Part shown: positions 42,299-52,076 of the stretch, piece by piece
Numbering within the stretch: the stretch's first letter is position 1
How the letters are laid out: every line of letters starts with the position of its first letter
Origin: Cytophagaceae bacterium
Lineage (GTDB): Bacteria; Bacteroidota; Bacteroidia; Cytophagales; Spirosomataceae
Length of the DNA stretch: 64,000 bases
Reading direction: 5' to 3'
Assembly (NCBI GenBank): GCA_027486845.1
Contig: JAIXOL010000053.1
Span: 1-64,000, forward strand
Position numbers and translations under genes: made by a program
Notes under the pieces: model-generated
Database searches by the model: none
Seen by the model: the letters and a program-made list of their open reading frames with translations, nothing else
What the model was told of the DNA's origin: nothing

Positions 42299-43868
42299 AA
42301 TCTTCAAAAACAGCTATTTATTTGGTGTTATGATTGTTATTTTCCCATTTGTGGGTTGTAATAAAAAAGAAAATAAAGCTGTTATTGTTGATGAAAGCAT
42401 TTATTCTTCCCAAAATTTTACTGATTTAGTGCTTGATAGTACAGTAGTAGTAAATTTTCTATATAAATCATCTGAAACTGATTCTATCAAAAATCAAGTG
42501 AGCGATTTTTATATCCGACGCAATTTTCAGTTTGCCTGGTTCAATTCAAAGGGCTTAACTATTGCCGCCACAAATTTTTATAGCCAACTCGAAACTTTTA
42601 AAGTTGATTTTGAAGATAATAGTTTGAAAAACAGTCAATTGGATAAATTAATCAATGCTGCTCAAAGCAACGAAAAAAAGTTTTTAACTCAAAAAGCTGA
42701 TTTACAAAACTTAGATTTATTGCTTACGATAACGTTTTTTAAATACGCACAAAAGGCATACGGAGGAACTTCAAAAAATACCTTCGACCTCGAATGGTTT
42801 ATTCCTCGCAAGAAAAAAGATTATCAGATTTTACTCGATTCGCTGGTTTCTCTCAATAAAGGCGAAGAAATACAAGTGCCTGTCAATCAATATTATTTGT
42901 CACTAAAAGCGTATTTAAGAAAATATAGATTTATACAGAAAAACGGCGGTTTTCCGACTGTAATTACTGATGAAAAACTGCTGGTTGTGAGCGATACCAA
43001 TGCGTGTTTGGTCATTGTAAAAAAATATTTACTCCTTTCAGGCGACTTAAAAACCAATGATAATACAACTATTTTCACCGATACTTTGGCGAAAGCCATA
43101 CAACGTTTTCAGCACCGAATGGGACTGACAGAAAACGGAAAGATAGACCGTGCGACCATCATCGAATTTAATAAACCGATTGAATTCCGTATTAAACAGA
43201 TGATGGTCAACATGGAGCGTTTGCGTTGGGTGCCTGTTGAACTTGAAAACGAATACTTATTGGTCAATATTCCAGAGTTTCGCTTGCATATTTTTGAAAA
43301 TAATAAACAAATTTGGGCGGCCAATGTAGTAGTTGGAAAGGATGTTAGGCAAACGAGTATTTTTAAAGGAAACATTTCTCAAATCGTACTAAACCCTTAT
43401 TGGGGAATACCGATTAGCATTGTGAAAAATGAGATTTTACCTAAAATAAGACGGAATTCAAATTATTTGGCAAGAAATAACATGGAAGTAGTCAACGGAA
43501 ATTATCGTCAAAAACCTGGTAAAAACAACGCTCTCGGAAAAATGAAGTTTCTTTTTCCGAATCATTACAATATTTATTTGCACGATACGCCTTCCAAAAG
43601 TCTTTTTGGGGCAACCAATCGGGCATTTAGTCACGGTTGTATTAGGGTCGAAAATCCTAAAAAACTGGTCTTATTTTTACTCCGAAAAGAAACCGACTGG
43701 AATGAACAAAAAGTCGATAATATTCTAAAAACCGATAATGAAACCATCATAAAAGTAAAGCCAAACGTGCCAGTTTATATTGCTTATTTCACGGCATGGG
43801 TTGATAATACAGGGCAATTAAATTTCCGAAATGACCTTTATCACTTAGACGAAAAGTTATCAAAATAG
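42291..43868 (+). CDS. YcbB/LdtD-type L,D-transpeptidase
   Basis: 525-residue periplasmic protein from the ATG at 42291, with a lipobox-like VGC near residue 20, so possibly a lipoprotein. An N-terminal region similar to the LdtD/YcbB scaffold is followed by a peptidoglycan-binding segment ([20 protein letters not shown]) and the YkuD domain, whose catalytic motif is [10 protein letters not shown]. It forms 3-3 cross-links in peptidoglycan. It overlaps the first transpeptidase by eight bases and ends the run of genes before stress-regulon promoter 6. Confidence 0.9.
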   Translation: MLRIFKNSYLFGVMIVIFPFVGCNKKENKAVIVDESIYSSQNFTDLVLDSTVVVNFLYKSSETDSIKNQVSDFYIRRNFQFAWFNSKGLTIAATNFYSQLETFKVDFEDNSLKNSQLDKLINAAQSNEKKFLTQKADLQNLDLLLTITFFKYAQKAYGGTSKNTFDLEWFIPRKKKDYQILLDSLVSLNKGEEIQVPVNQYYLSLKAYLRKYRFIQKNGGFPTVITDEKLLVVSDTNACLVIVKKYLLLSGDLKTNDNTTIFTDTLAKAIQRFQHRMGLTENGKIDRATIIEFNKPIEFRIKQMMVNMERLRWVPVELENEYLLVNIPEFRLHIFENNKQIWAANVVVGKDVRQTSIFKGNISQIVLNPYWGIPISIVKNEILPKIRRNSNYLARNNMEVVNGNYRQKPGKNNALGKMKFLFPNHYNIYLHDTPSKSLFGATNRAFSHGCIRVENPKKLVLFLLRKETDWNEQKVDNILKTDNETIIKVKPNVPVYIAYFTAWVDNTGQLNFRNDLYHLDEKLSK

Positions 43869-43908
43869 ATTTTTGGCAATTAAATCATATCAGAATTTGA
43901 ACAGAAAA

Positions 43909-43975
43909 TGTGTGAATGTTATAAAAACTACATAAAGTTATGTAATATAAAAGTGCTTTAAGCTATACAACTTTG
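43909..43975 (+). promoter_or_regulatory. Stress-regulon promoter 6, before DUF4239 gene
   Basis: TGTGTGAAT at 43909, first box AATGTTATAA at 43915, second AGTTATGTAATAT at 43936 (21 bp), -7-like AACTTTG at 43969. Coding start at 44022. Confidence 0.82.
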
Positions 43976-44021
43976 TATAAGTTTTTTTGATTAAATCGCT
44001 TTTCTATAAACACACATTCAC

Positions 44022-44834
44022 ATGGCATTTTCTTACTATTTACTACAATTTCCTCCATTTTTACTTTTTTTTACAATCATCGTCTTTGGTGGGATTATTA
44101 CTGGTGGCGGCACTTATCTTTTTCGAAATTTCGGTCGTGTAAAAGTCCTTAAATGTCATAATGAAGTTACGGGTTTTCTTTTCACGGCAATAGCCAGTTT
44201 TTATTCTTTATTGCTTGGTTTTGTAGTGTTTGTGGTCTGGGGACAGCTCAATGACACCCAAAGTAATGTTAGCCAAGAAGGTAGCTCTGCATTTGGTCTA
44301 TATCGTGATATTAAGTTTTATCCTGATTCCATTACTTCTAAAAAAATGATGGTAGTGTACCTTGATTTTGTATTTGATGTAATTGATGATGAGTTTCCAA
44401 GAATGTCACGAATGGAGGCGAGTCCAAGAACATTAGCGTCTTTCAATAAGGTTTTTTACACAATGGAGCATCTGAATCCAAAAGAACCATTTCAGATTCA
44501 ATTAGTGTCCGAAATGTTTCATCATCTCAATGAACTTGCTACTTATCGAGGGCTTCGTACGGCGACCATTCAGTCTGAAATTCCATCACCAATTTGGTGG
44601 CCGATTATTTTAGGAGCAGTCATAACGATTATATGTGCAATGCTACTTGATATTGAAAATTCGCATGTTCACGTAGGATTGAACGCACTTTTTGGCATTT
44701 TTATCGGAATGTTTTTTTTCATTATCATCACCCTTGACCATCCTTTTACTGGCAGTATGGGCATTCAACCTGATTCTTATATGCAGATATTCAATATGGA
44801 ACACTGGGAGAAAAAGCTACAAACAAAAAAATAA
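44022..44834 (+). CDS. DUF4239 (bestrophin-like) membrane protein
   Basis: 270-residue inner-membrane protein of the DUF4239 family. Membrane segments lie near residues 10-30, 50-75, 190-210 and 215-235. A conserved EVTGFLFTAIASFYSLLLGF segment near residue 48 is typical. Function unknown; a channel-like role has been suggested by similarity to bestrophins. It opens the operon behind promoter 6, before a small lipoprotein gene. Confidence 0.82.
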   Translation: MAFSYYLLQFPPFLLFFTIIVFGGIITGGGTYLFRNFGRVKVLKCHNEVTGFLFTAIASFYSLLLGFVVFVVWGQLNDTQSNVSQEGSSAFGLYRDIKFYPDSITSKKMMVVYLDFVFDVIDDEFPRMSRMEASPRTLASFNKVFYTMEHLNPKEPFQIQLVSEMFHHLNELATYRGLRTATIQSEIPSPIWWPIILGAVITIICAMLLDIENSHVHVGLNALFGIFIGMFFFIIITLDHPFTGSMGIQPDSYMQIFNMEHWEKKLQTKK

Positions 44835-44846
44835 TTTTAAGACAAA

Positions 44847-45359
44847 ATGAAAAATAAACTACACTTTTTTTTGATATTAATTATAGGGTTTTTCACTTTA
44901 GATATCTTGAATTCTTGCCAATCGCGAGAACAAAAAAAGAATGAAGCTTTTGAGAGTTTTCGAGAAGAAAAAACTATGTTAAAAGATAGTCTCGCTATTC
45001 AAAAAGATGTCCTTAGCGAAGAAAAAGACCTTATAACTAACCGAATTGTAAAGAAATCGATTAAAAATGAAACTATTCCAAAAGTCAAAGTAATGGATGA
45101 TTGGACGAAGTTTAAAACCGAAACTGAAAAGAAAATAACCGATAATGAAATTAAAATAAAACAAATGAAAGGCATTCCTGATGTTAGTTTAAAAATGCTT
45201 AGGAAAGTTGTTAAGGAAGAAAAAGCAAACAATAATCTTCGTAGTAAACTATTTTCATTTAATCATGATGAAAAAGAGGCAACTGAAATATTTAAGGCAA
45301 AAATGCTTCGAGATTTACTCGAAATAGACAATAAATTAATCGAAATTTCGACAAATTAG
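44847..45359 (+). CDS. Small charged lipoprotein
   Basis: 170-residue protein with signal peptide and lipobox (LDILNSC, Cys24). The mature part is strongly charged and helical, with a long Lys/Glu-rich region. I do not recognise the family. It starts 12 bases after the DUF4239 gene, so it is co-transcribed. About 130 bases then separate it from the P-type ATPase gene. Confidence 0.65.
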   Translation: MKNKLHFFLILIIGFFTLDILNSCQSREQKKNEAFESFREEKTMLKDSLAIQKDVLSEEKDLITNRIVKKSIKNETIPKVKVMDDWTKFKTETEKKITDNEIKIKQMKGIPDVSLKMLRKVVKEEKANNNLRSKLFSFNHDEKEATEIFKAKMLRDLLEIDNKLIEISTN

Positions 45360-45489
45360 GATAAAATTTAGATTATAAATAGAAATTTGATTCACTTTTT
45401 AGAACTACCATATCGGCCTTTGGTAACCTTCGCCTAATTTCAAATGGTTCTTAATGTGGTTTGACCAAAGGAGAAAAATTATAAACCAC

Positions 45490-48195
45490 ATGGAATTAAA
45501 ATACTCAGCCAAAGATACTTACACACTTTCAATAGACGAAGTTTTAGCCATTTTTCAGATAAATATTGATATTGGCCTAAGTAAAGTTGAAGCCGAAAAA
45601 CGCTCGAAAGAATACGGTCTTAATGTTTATATTTCTCAAAAACCAAAGAATCCTTGGTTAATTCTTCTTGAGCAGTTCAAAAGTCCAATTGTCTATTTGT
45701 TGATATTTGGTGCTGTTGTTTCGTTATTTTTCAAAGATAATATTGAAGCAGCCGCAATATTAGTCGTGATTTTGGTCAATGCTATGATTGGCTTTTTTAT
45801 GGAAATGCAAGCCCGCAGCTCCATGAAAGCCTTGAAAGAAATGGATATCATTAAAACCAAAGTTTTAAGAGATGGAAAAGTACAAATAATTCCTGCCGAA
45901 AACCTAACTCTGGGCGATATTGTAATGCTGGAAGCTGGCGATTTGATTCCAGGAGACGGGCGATTATTGGTTGTAAACCAATTGAAATGTGATGAATCTT
46001 CTCTAACTGGCGAGTCCCTTCCGACCCAAAAAAACACCGAAAAATTACCAAAAGATACCGTTTTGGGCGACCTCCAAAATATGGTTTTTAAAGGTTCGTC
46101 AGTAATGAACGGGACAGGGAAAGCTATCATTACGAGTATTGCACAACATACCGAATTGGGGAAAATAAGTTCATTAGTTGATCAATCGACAGAAACTGCT
46201 TCGCCACTCGATAAAAAATTGGCAGTTTTAAGCAAAACACTCATTTGGGTAACGCTTATTCTGACTTCGATTTTTGCCATTACTGGTATTATTCAAGGCA
46301 AAGATTGGGTAATAATCATCAAAACCTCTATTGTTTTGGCAATTGCTGCCTTTCCTGAAGGTTTACCGATTGTTTCAACCGTGGCTTTGGCAAATGGAAT
46401 GTTATTGATGGCCAAACGCAACGCAATTGTCAAAAAACTCTCTGCCGTTGAAACTTTAGGTAGTACAAATATCATTTTGACCGATAAAACGGGTACTTTA
46501 ACAGAAAATAAAATTTACGTCGAAACACTCGCTTTCCCCGAAGAAAATCGAAAAGTAAGTATTGAAAGCGATACCTTAGTTTTTAAAGATGGGGCGATAG
46601 AAAAAAGCCATATAAACTTTGAAAAACTTCGCCTCGTCGGGGCTTTGTGCAACGACGCAAGCATCAAAAAAGTGGGTATAAAAGACTTAATCGGCGACCC
46701 AATTGATATCGCCTTGATTCAGTTTGCTAATGCTTCAGATTTGAAAACCGATGAAATAAAAATCCAATACGAACGCATTTCCGAAATTCCTTTTAGTTCT
46801 GAAACCAAAATAATGGGAACGCTCCACAAAAGCAAGGAAGGTTTTTTGGTAGCCGCCAAAGGTTCGGTGGAAGATTTGCTTGTAAAATGTACTAAAATTC
46901 AAATTGGCGATAATGTCAAAGATTTGGATGAAGATGCAAGAAAAGGTATTTTAGATTCCTCCGAAAAAATGGCAGCTGATGGATTAAGGGTTTTGGCTTT
47001 TTCAAATCGTGAAGGCAAAGATTTGAACAAAAACGATTTTCTAAACGAATTGGTGTTTCTCGGAATGATTGGCTTTCTTGACCCACCAAGACTTGATATA
47101 AAAGCGGCAATTCATTCGTGCAAAGATGCAGGAATAAAAGTCGTAATGATTACAGGTGACCACCCACTCACGGCTCTGAATATTGCCAAAAAAGTTGGCT
47201 TAGTTGATGAAAACGAACAAAATTTTATAATTGGGAAAGATTTGCCCCCGATGCAATCGTTCACAAAAGATTGGAAAAAAAGAATCCTTTCAACAGCTAT
47301 TTTTGCCCGAACTACTCCCCAACAAAAACTTGAAATTGCTGGTGTTTTTCAAAAAGCGGGCAATATTGTAGCCATGACGGGCGATGGTGTAAACGATACA
47401 CCTGCTTTGAAAAAAGCCGATGTTGGCATAGCAATGGGTCTTCGAGGTACACAAGTTGCCAAAGAAACTGCCAGTATTGTGCTGAAAGATGATTCTTTCA
47501 AGTCGATTGTAGCGGCAGTAGCGAATGGTCGAGCCATTTTTCAGAATATCAGAAAGTTTGTCGTTTATTTGGTTTCTTGTAATCTAAGCGAAATCTTTAT
47601 CGTGACTTTATTGGGCTTTCTTGCTCCCGCAGCTACACTTTTGCCCTTGCAAATTTTATTTTTGAACATGGTTACAGATATTTTTCCTGCTTTGGCCCTA
47701 GGTTTAGGTATCGGTGATAAAAATGTAATGAAAAAGCCGCCAATTGATGCCAAAAAGGCAATTGTCGATAAAAAAGATTGGATTAAAATCGGGATTTATG
47801 CCTTAATCATTACTTTTTCGGTCGCTTCTGCGGTCATTTATTGCCAAGAATTCATCACCCCCGATGATAAAATAGCCAATAATGTAGCCTTTATTACTTT
47901 GGCTTTTGCACAACTTTTCCATGTTTTCAATATGTCGGCTTTTGATTCAAAGGTTTTTATTAATGATATTACAAAAAATAAATACGTTTGGTTAGCGGTC
48001 GTGATTTGTACAGGATTTATGGTTTTGGTCTTCGTTTCGCCTAAAATGAGGTTGGTTTTAGATTTAGACATTTTGCCTACTAAAATTTGGATGCTGGCTA
48101 TTTTGGCGAGTCTTTTTCCTTTGGTTTTAATTCAACTTTATAAAATTGTTTTGAGAAATTTTTACTCAAAAGGAATAGATTTGAAAGGTTTATAG
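45490..48195 (+). CDS. Ca2+-type cation-transporting P-type ATPase
   Basis: 901-residue inner-membrane pump from the ATG at 45490; the upstream ATG at 45454 adds twelve residues without conservation. The N-terminal cation-ATPase domain is followed by the actuator motif TGES, the PEGLP motif in membrane helix 4 that marks Ca2+/Mn2+ ATPases, the phosphorylation motif DKTGTLT (D332), and GDGVNDTPALKKADVG. About ten membrane segments are visible. It should export Ca2+ or Mn2+, or import it, depending on orientation. Length is normal. Confidence 0.93.
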   Translation: MELKYSAKDTYTLSIDEVLAIFQINIDIGLSKVEAEKRSKEYGLNVYISQKPKNPWLILLEQFKSPIVYLLIFGAVVSLFFKDNIEAAAILVVILVNAMIGFFMEMQARSSMKALKEMDIIKTKVLRDGKVQIIPAENLTLGDIVMLEAGDLIPGDGRLLVVNQLKCDESSLTGESLPTQKNTEKLPKDTVLGDLQNMVFKGSSVMNGTGKAIITSIAQHTELGKISSLVDQSTETASPLDKKLAVLSKTLIWVTLILTSIFAITGIIQGKDWVIIIKTSIVLAIAAFPEGLPIVSTVALANGMLLMAKRNAIVKKLSAVETLGSTNIILTDKTGTLTENKIYVETLAFPEENRKVSIESDTLVFKDGAIEKSHINFEKLRLVGALCNDASIKKVGIKDLIGDPIDIALIQFANASDLKTDEIKIQYERISEIPFSSETKIMGTLHKSKEGFLVAAKGSVEDLLVKCTKIQIGDNVKDLDEDARKGILDSSEKMAADGLRVLAFSNREGKDLNKNDFLNELVFLGMIGFLDPPRLDIKAAIHSCKDAGIKVVMITGDHPLTALNIAKKVGLVDENEQNFIIGKDLPPMQSFTKDWKKRILSTAIFARTTPQQKLEIAGVFQKAGNIVAMTGDGVNDTPALKKADVGIAMGLRGTQVAKETASIVLKDDSFKSIVAAVANGRAIFQNIRKFVVYLVSCNLSEIFIVTLLGFLAPAATLLPLQILFLNMVTDIFPALALGLGIGDKNVMKKPPIDAKKAIVDKKDWIKIGIYALIITFSVASAVIYCQEFITPDDKIANNVAFITLAFAQLFHVFNMSAFDSKVFINDITKNKYVWLAVVICTGFMVLVFVSPKMRLVLDLDILPTKIWMLAILASLFPLVLIQLYKIVLRNFYSKGIDLKGL

Positions 48196-48303
48196 GCGAC
48201 CGTCGCTCTGCACAAAGTGCTGATAATGAGGTAATTAAATATCTACATTTTCGTAAACCACTTTTTGGAAAATTAGCGTTTCAAATTCACCAAAATTAAA
48301 TCG

Positions 48304-48311
48304 TATTTTTG
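48304..48311 (+). promoter_or_regulatory. Possible -7 box of the AI-2E-type gene
   Basis: TATTTTTG is a perfect match to TAnnTTTG, 20 bases before the start codon. The -33 element is unclear. None of the regulon's direct repeats are present here. Confidence 0.4.
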
Positions 48312-48330
48312 TTCATAAAAAAGCTATGAC

Positions 48331-49416
48331 ATGACTATTTCTATCAATTCTGCAATAAAAAAACTGCTTTTACTATTTCTTGTAGTTGCTGGTTTATACT
48401 TTGGTAAGGTTTTTTTGATGCCACTTTGTTTTGGGGCAGTTTTGGCCACACTTTTTCTGCCTTTGAGTAATTGGCTTCAGCACCGGAAAATCCCTAAATT
48501 CATTGCCGTAATTATTTGTTTACTAACAATTATTTTAGTTGTTGGTGGTTTACTTTCGCTTTTTGGCTGGAAAATATCGGGCTTGATTAAAGATGTAGAA
48601 CTATTAAAACAGCGAGCTATAGATTCGGGAATACATATACAAACCTATATTTTTAACCGTTTTGGTGTTTCTGCCGAGGAACAACTACAAATCCTAAAAA
48701 AAGAACAACCTTCATACGCCAATCTCATGCAAACAATGGCGGGTTCGGTGTCGAGTTTTTTGGGAAATCTCCTTTTGGTTTATATATATTTTATTTTTTT
48801 GCTTTATTACCGCAGCCATATTAAGCAGTTTTTATTGAAGCTTGCTGCCGAAAAAAATAAATCTGAAATGGAAAAAATCATTCAAACAACTACTAAAGTT
48901 TCGCAGCAATATTTGTTCGGTTTATTCAAAATGATTGTTTGTTTGTGGATTATGTATGGAATTGGATTTAGTATTTTTGGTGTTGAAGATGCTATTTTCT
49001 TTGCCATTTTGTGTGGATTTTTAGAAATTGTGCCTTATGTTGGTAATATAATCGGAACTGTTTTGACAGTTTTTGTGGCCGCTTTGCATGGTGCTGAACT
49101 TTCGATGTTGGGCGGAATTGTTATTGTTTATGGCACTGTTCAAACTATTCAAGGTTGGTTGCTCGAACCCATTATTTTAGGCCCACAAGTAAAGATAAAT
49201 CCTCTTTTTACAATCTTTGCTTTGGTGATTGGACAATTACTTTGGGGCGTTTCGGGAATTGTTTTGGCGATACCGCTAACAGCGATTCTCAAAATAATTT
49301 TCGACCATATCGAGCCGCTCAAACCTTACGGTTTTTTAGTAGGGGAGATTGAATCTAAGGAAAAAGAATTGGGTTTTATGACTAAATTTAAGGGTATTTT
49401 TAGAAAAAACGTGTGA
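48331..49416 (+). CDS. AI-2E family transporter-like membrane protein
   Basis: 361-residue membrane protein of the AI-2E/PerM family with about eight segments. Segments typical of the family are near the N-terminus (VAGLYFGKVFLMPLCFGAVL), in the middle (YFIFLLYYRSHI) and at the C-terminus (the LEIVPYVGNIIG and GPQVKINPLFTIFALVIG regions). Despite the name, many members export other solutes and the substrate is unknown here. The TGA stop is shared with stress-regulon promoter 7. Confidence 0.88.
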   Translation: MTISINSAIKKLLLLFLVVAGLYFGKVFLMPLCFGAVLATLFLPLSNWLQHRKIPKFIAVIICLLTIILVVGGLLSLFGWKISGLIKDVELLKQRAIDSGIHIQTYIFNRFGVSAEEQLQILKKEQPSYANLMQTMAGSVSSFLGNLLLVYIYFIFLLYYRSHIKQFLLKLAAEKNKSEMEKIIQTTTKVSQQYLFGLFKMIVCLWIMYGIGFSIFGVEDAIFFAILCGFLEIVPYVGNIIGTVLTVFVAALHGAELSMLGGIVIVYGTVQTIQGWLLEPIILGPQVKINPLFTIFALVIGQLLWGVSGIVLAIPLTAILKIIFDHIEPLKPYGFLVGEIESKEKELGFMTKFKGIFRKNV

Positions 49417-49476
49417 ATTTTGCAATTAAAATCTGAAATTTTATAACACTTTGATTTTTTTAAATTCAGACCTTCG
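49410..49476 (+). promoter_or_regulatory. Stress-regulon promoter 7, before a 111-residue protein gene
   Basis: CGTGTGAAT at 49410 includes the TGA stop of the AI-2E-type gene. First box AATTTTGCAA at 49416, second AATTTTATAACAC at 49437 (21 bp), -7-like ACCTTCG at 49470. Coding start at 49510. Confidence 0.82.
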
Positions 49477-49509
49477 ATTGTTTATATTTTTTTAAATAAA
49501 TCGAATACC

Positions 49510-49845
49510 ATGAAACGTCAACGCATTATTAAAAGTCAAACAAAAGAGCCAATTACGATTCCGCAACCCGAAAAACTACCTGAATTTGAGCCAATAATCG
49601 ACCCAAATAGTCCAAAAATTTATCCTGATGAAAATCCAGTTGGCAATCCGCAAAAGGAATCAACTGAAACTTCAACCTTACAGATTACCAAAAACGAGCG
49701 AATTTTCTATAAATTGATATCATTTACCTACGAAAAAAGCAAAAGGCTTCAAAAAAAAGATTGGCGAAGTAATGCACGAGATGAAGGTGGGCGAATTGTA
49801 TTTTGGAAATACAAACCAATATATGAATCATATAAATCTTCTTGA
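49510..49845 (+). CDS. Proline-rich small protein of unknown function
   Basis: 111-residue soluble protein with a Pro/Glu-rich, probably disordered first half (KLPEFEPIIDPNSPKIY) and a basic second half ending WKYKPIYESYKSS. I do not recognise a family. It is the only gene directly behind promoter 7; a long inverted repeat follows before the flavin-binding stress protein. Confidence 0.6.
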   Translation: MKRQRIIKSQTKEPITIPQPEKLPEFEPIIDPNSPKIYPDENPVGNPQKESTETSTLQITKNERIFYKLISFTYEKSKRLQKKDWRSNARDEGGRIVFWKYKPIYESYKSS

Positions 49846-49895
49846 TAATTATGAAACATTTTGCATAACCAAAGTCCTTACTAATGTACTTAAAA

Positions 49896-49963
49896 TTTTA
49901 GTGTCCAATAATTCAAAAGATTATTTCTAATTCACATTTTATCTTTTCAAATGGGACACTAAA
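49896..49963. repeat. Ten-base inverted repeat upstream of the PPOX-like gene
   Basis: TTTAGTGTCC (49897-49906) and GGACACTAAA (49954-49963) are perfect inverted repeats about 47 bases apart, ending 60 bases before the PPOX-like gene. This may be an operator with two half-sites, or a long hairpin. Confidence 0.5.
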
Positions 49964-50023
49964 GGTTTGATATTTACACTCTTGTTAAATTGGGCGTTTT
50001 TTAAATAAAATAATAATAAAACA

Positions 50024-50533
50024 ATGGAAAACAATAAAAATTTGTCTGCAAACGAAGGTCTTGAAAAGCTAAAAGAATTAGTGAAAGCTATCAATATCTG
50101 CCTTTTCAGTACCAATTTACAGAAAAATGATGGGGCTACGTTTAGACCAATGTCAGCACAAGAAGTGGATGAAGATGGAAATATCTGGTTTTTTAGTGGA
50201 AAAGATAGTGACAAAAACCTTGAAATACAGAAAGATAATCTTGTTCAATTGGTTTTTTCAGACCCTAGTCAAAGTAGTTATTTGATTGTGAATGGTATGG
50301 CTGAAATTGTAGTTGACCGCCATAAAATTGAAGAATTGTGGTCACCAGCAATAAAAATATGGTTTGAAAAAGGCAAAGAAGATTCAAACATATCACTCAT
50401 AAAAGTGAAAACGCAAACTGCCTTTTATTGGGATACGGAAGGTAATAAAATGATTAATTTTTTCAAACATTTAGCGTCAGTGGCTACAGGTTCAAATCTA
50501 ACAACGAGCGTAAAAGGTAGTATTAAAGTTTAA
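50024..50533 (+). CDS. Pyridoxamine 5'-phosphate oxidase-like general stress protein
   Basis: 169-residue flavin-binding protein of the PNPOx-like split-barrel family, similar to general stress protein 26. Segments GATFRPMSAQEVDEDGNIWF, FSGKDSDKNLEIQ and FSDPSQSSYLIVNGMAE are typical. The protein probably binds FMN or a related cofactor; it is not a vitamin B6 enzyme. It is co-transcribed with the lipocalin gene 21 bases downstream. Confidence 0.85.
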   Translation: MENNKNLSANEGLEKLKELVKAINICLFSTNLQKNDGATFRPMSAQEVDEDGNIWFFSGKDSDKNLEIQKDNLVQLVFSDPSQSSYLIVNGMAEIVVDRHKIEELWSPAIKIWFEKGKEDSNISLIKVKTQTAFYWDTEGNKMINFFKHLASVATGSNLTTSVKGSIKV

Positions 50534-50554
50534 AAACTTAAAGAATCAAAAATT

Positions 50555-51073
50555 ATGACTAGTAAAATCATCACGCTTTTTATTGCATCATTTTTAATCT
50601 CCATAGCTTTAAAAGCACAGGTGCTTCAAACTGTTCCGAATGTGGATTTGAAGAAATATGCGGGAAAATGGTTTGAAACAGCATCGTTTCCACAAAGGTT
50701 TCAAAAGGAATGCCATTGTACCATCGCTGAATATACAACAACCGATAAAGGCTATATAATTGTTGAAAATAGCTGCAATAAAGATAGTGTAAAAGGCAAG
50801 TTGTCCTACATAAAAGGGAAAGCCTTTGTTGTCAAAAACACAGGAAATGCGAAGTTAAAAGTACAATTTTTTTGGCCTTTTAAAGGCGATTATTGGATAA
50901 TTGATTTAGCGGATGATTACAGTTATGCAGTAGTAAGCAATCCAAATAAACAATATTTATGGATACTTTCGAGAACTCCAAAAATAGATGCGACAGTCTA
51001 TAAACGGATTTTAATCCGATTGAAAGAGAAAGGCTTTGATTTGTCCAAACTTAAAATCACAGAGCAAATCTGA
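50555..51073 (+). CDS. Lipocalin family protein (Blc-like)
   Basis: 172-residue lipocalin with a signal peptide (residues 1-21, ending LKAQ) and no lipobox, so it should be periplasmic rather than lipid-anchored. The lipocalin motif is KYAGKWFETASFPQRFQ, followed by CHCTIAEYT and the C-terminal YLWILSRTPKID. Bacterial lipocalins bind lipids or hydrophobic compounds during envelope stress. It lies 21 bases after the PNPOx-like gene. Confidence 0.9.
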   Translation: MTSKIITLFIASFLISIALKAQVLQTVPNVDLKKYAGKWFETASFPQRFQKECHCTIAEYTTTDKGYIIVENSCNKDSVKGKLSYIKGKAFVVKNTGNAKLKVQFFWPFKGDYWIIDLADDYSYAVVSNPNKQYLWILSRTPKIDATVYKRILIRLKEKGFDLSKLKITEQI

Positions 51074-51167
51074 ACAATTAATTTAAAAAAGAGCAAAATT
51101 AGACCATTATTATTACAAATAATAATGCTAAAGCAGCAAATGTTAAATTATTTCTCTTTATATACTT

Positions 51168-51908
51168 ATGATTGTATCATCACATCAGAAAGGTTGGAAA
51201 ATTATTACACAGCGTTCCCATGGATTGTTGGCCGCAATGATTGCTTACCAATACAAAATTGATTTACCTGTAGAAATATTGGTTCCTGTTCTCGTTGCGA
51301 TTGCAGAGCATGATGATGGAGTAACTGAAACAATGACCCATCGAAATCTTACAGATGCAGGAGCCCCCAGAAATTTTACACTGGCTGACGGGAACACGAA
51401 AACTGATTTAACGCAATTGCTTAGCCTAATGGAGATTGGAAACTCAAAAAGCCAGTTGAACGGGTTGCTAAGTTCTCTTCATCTAAAATTTTTATATGAT
51501 GGTGATAAAAGAAAAACAGATAAAGGATTGGATGATTTTTTAGATAATCAAGAACATTACCGAGCCATTATTTTGGAAAATCTACATATTGATAAGGAAT
51601 TTGCAGCAAGGCTTTACAGGTTTTTAGAATGGAGCGATGCGTTTTCACTATTAATTTGTTTAGATAAAATACAACATGAAGGAAGGAAAATGGAAATTTC
51701 TAAAAGCCCAGATGGAGATATGAATACGGTGCATTACAAACCTAATAAAGATATCTGCGTAGAACCTTGGCCGTTTAGGAGTCCTTCATTTAAAGTATTT
51801 TACGAGTATAAAATTTTAGAACAACTACAATTTACCTCAATTGAAGCGTTTAATGAAGCTTGTATTGCTGCTAAAGTAGAACAAACGGTTTTTACCCTAC
51901 TAAAGTAG
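51168..51908 (+). CDS. DUF3891 family protein
   Basis: 246-residue cytoplasmic protein of the DUF3891 family. It has the typical histidine-containing HGLLAAMIAYQY and IAEHDDGVTE segments near the N-terminus and a C-terminal KIQHEGRKMEI region. These histidines and acidic residues suggest a metal-binding helical fold similar to HD-type enzymes, but no activity is known. It is not preceded by the regulon motif and lies 94 bases after the lipocalin gene. Confidence 0.8.
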   Translation: MIVSSHQKGWKIITQRSHGLLAAMIAYQYKIDLPVEILVPVLVAIAEHDDGVTETMTHRNLTDAGAPRNFTLADGNTKTDLTQLLSLMEIGNSKSQLNGLLSSLHLKFLYDGDKRKTDKGLDDFLDNQEHYRAIILENLHIDKEFAARLYRFLEWSDAFSLLICLDKIQHEGRKMEISKSPDGDMNTVHYKPNKDICVEPWPFRSPSFKVFYEYKILEQLQFTSIEAFNEACIAAKVEQTVFTLLK

Positions 51909-51969
51909 CAGAGCAATGCAATTTTGTATTGTCAACACATTCATTGAATATAGGATATGTAAAAAAACA

Positions 51970-52036
51970 AGTGTGAATGATGTAAATAATTGCCAATATT
52001 TTGTAACAAAAATGGAATTAAAAACCTTGAACTTTG
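51970..52036 (+). promoter_or_regulatory. Stress-regulon promoter 8, before fasciclin gene
   Basis: AGTGTGAAT at 51970, first box AATGATGTAA at 51976, second TATTTTGTAACAA at 51997 (21 bp), -7-like AACTTTG at 52030. Coding start at 52077. Confidence 0.82.
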
Positions 52037-52076
52037 GATTGTTGCAAAAACTCTTTTGCAATTAAATTTTACAACA

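Noticed and set aside
45372-45432. ACCTTCG with weakly similar upstream sequence before the P-type ATPase
   Set aside because: The positions expected for both boxes do not match the consensus, so this was not counted as a member.
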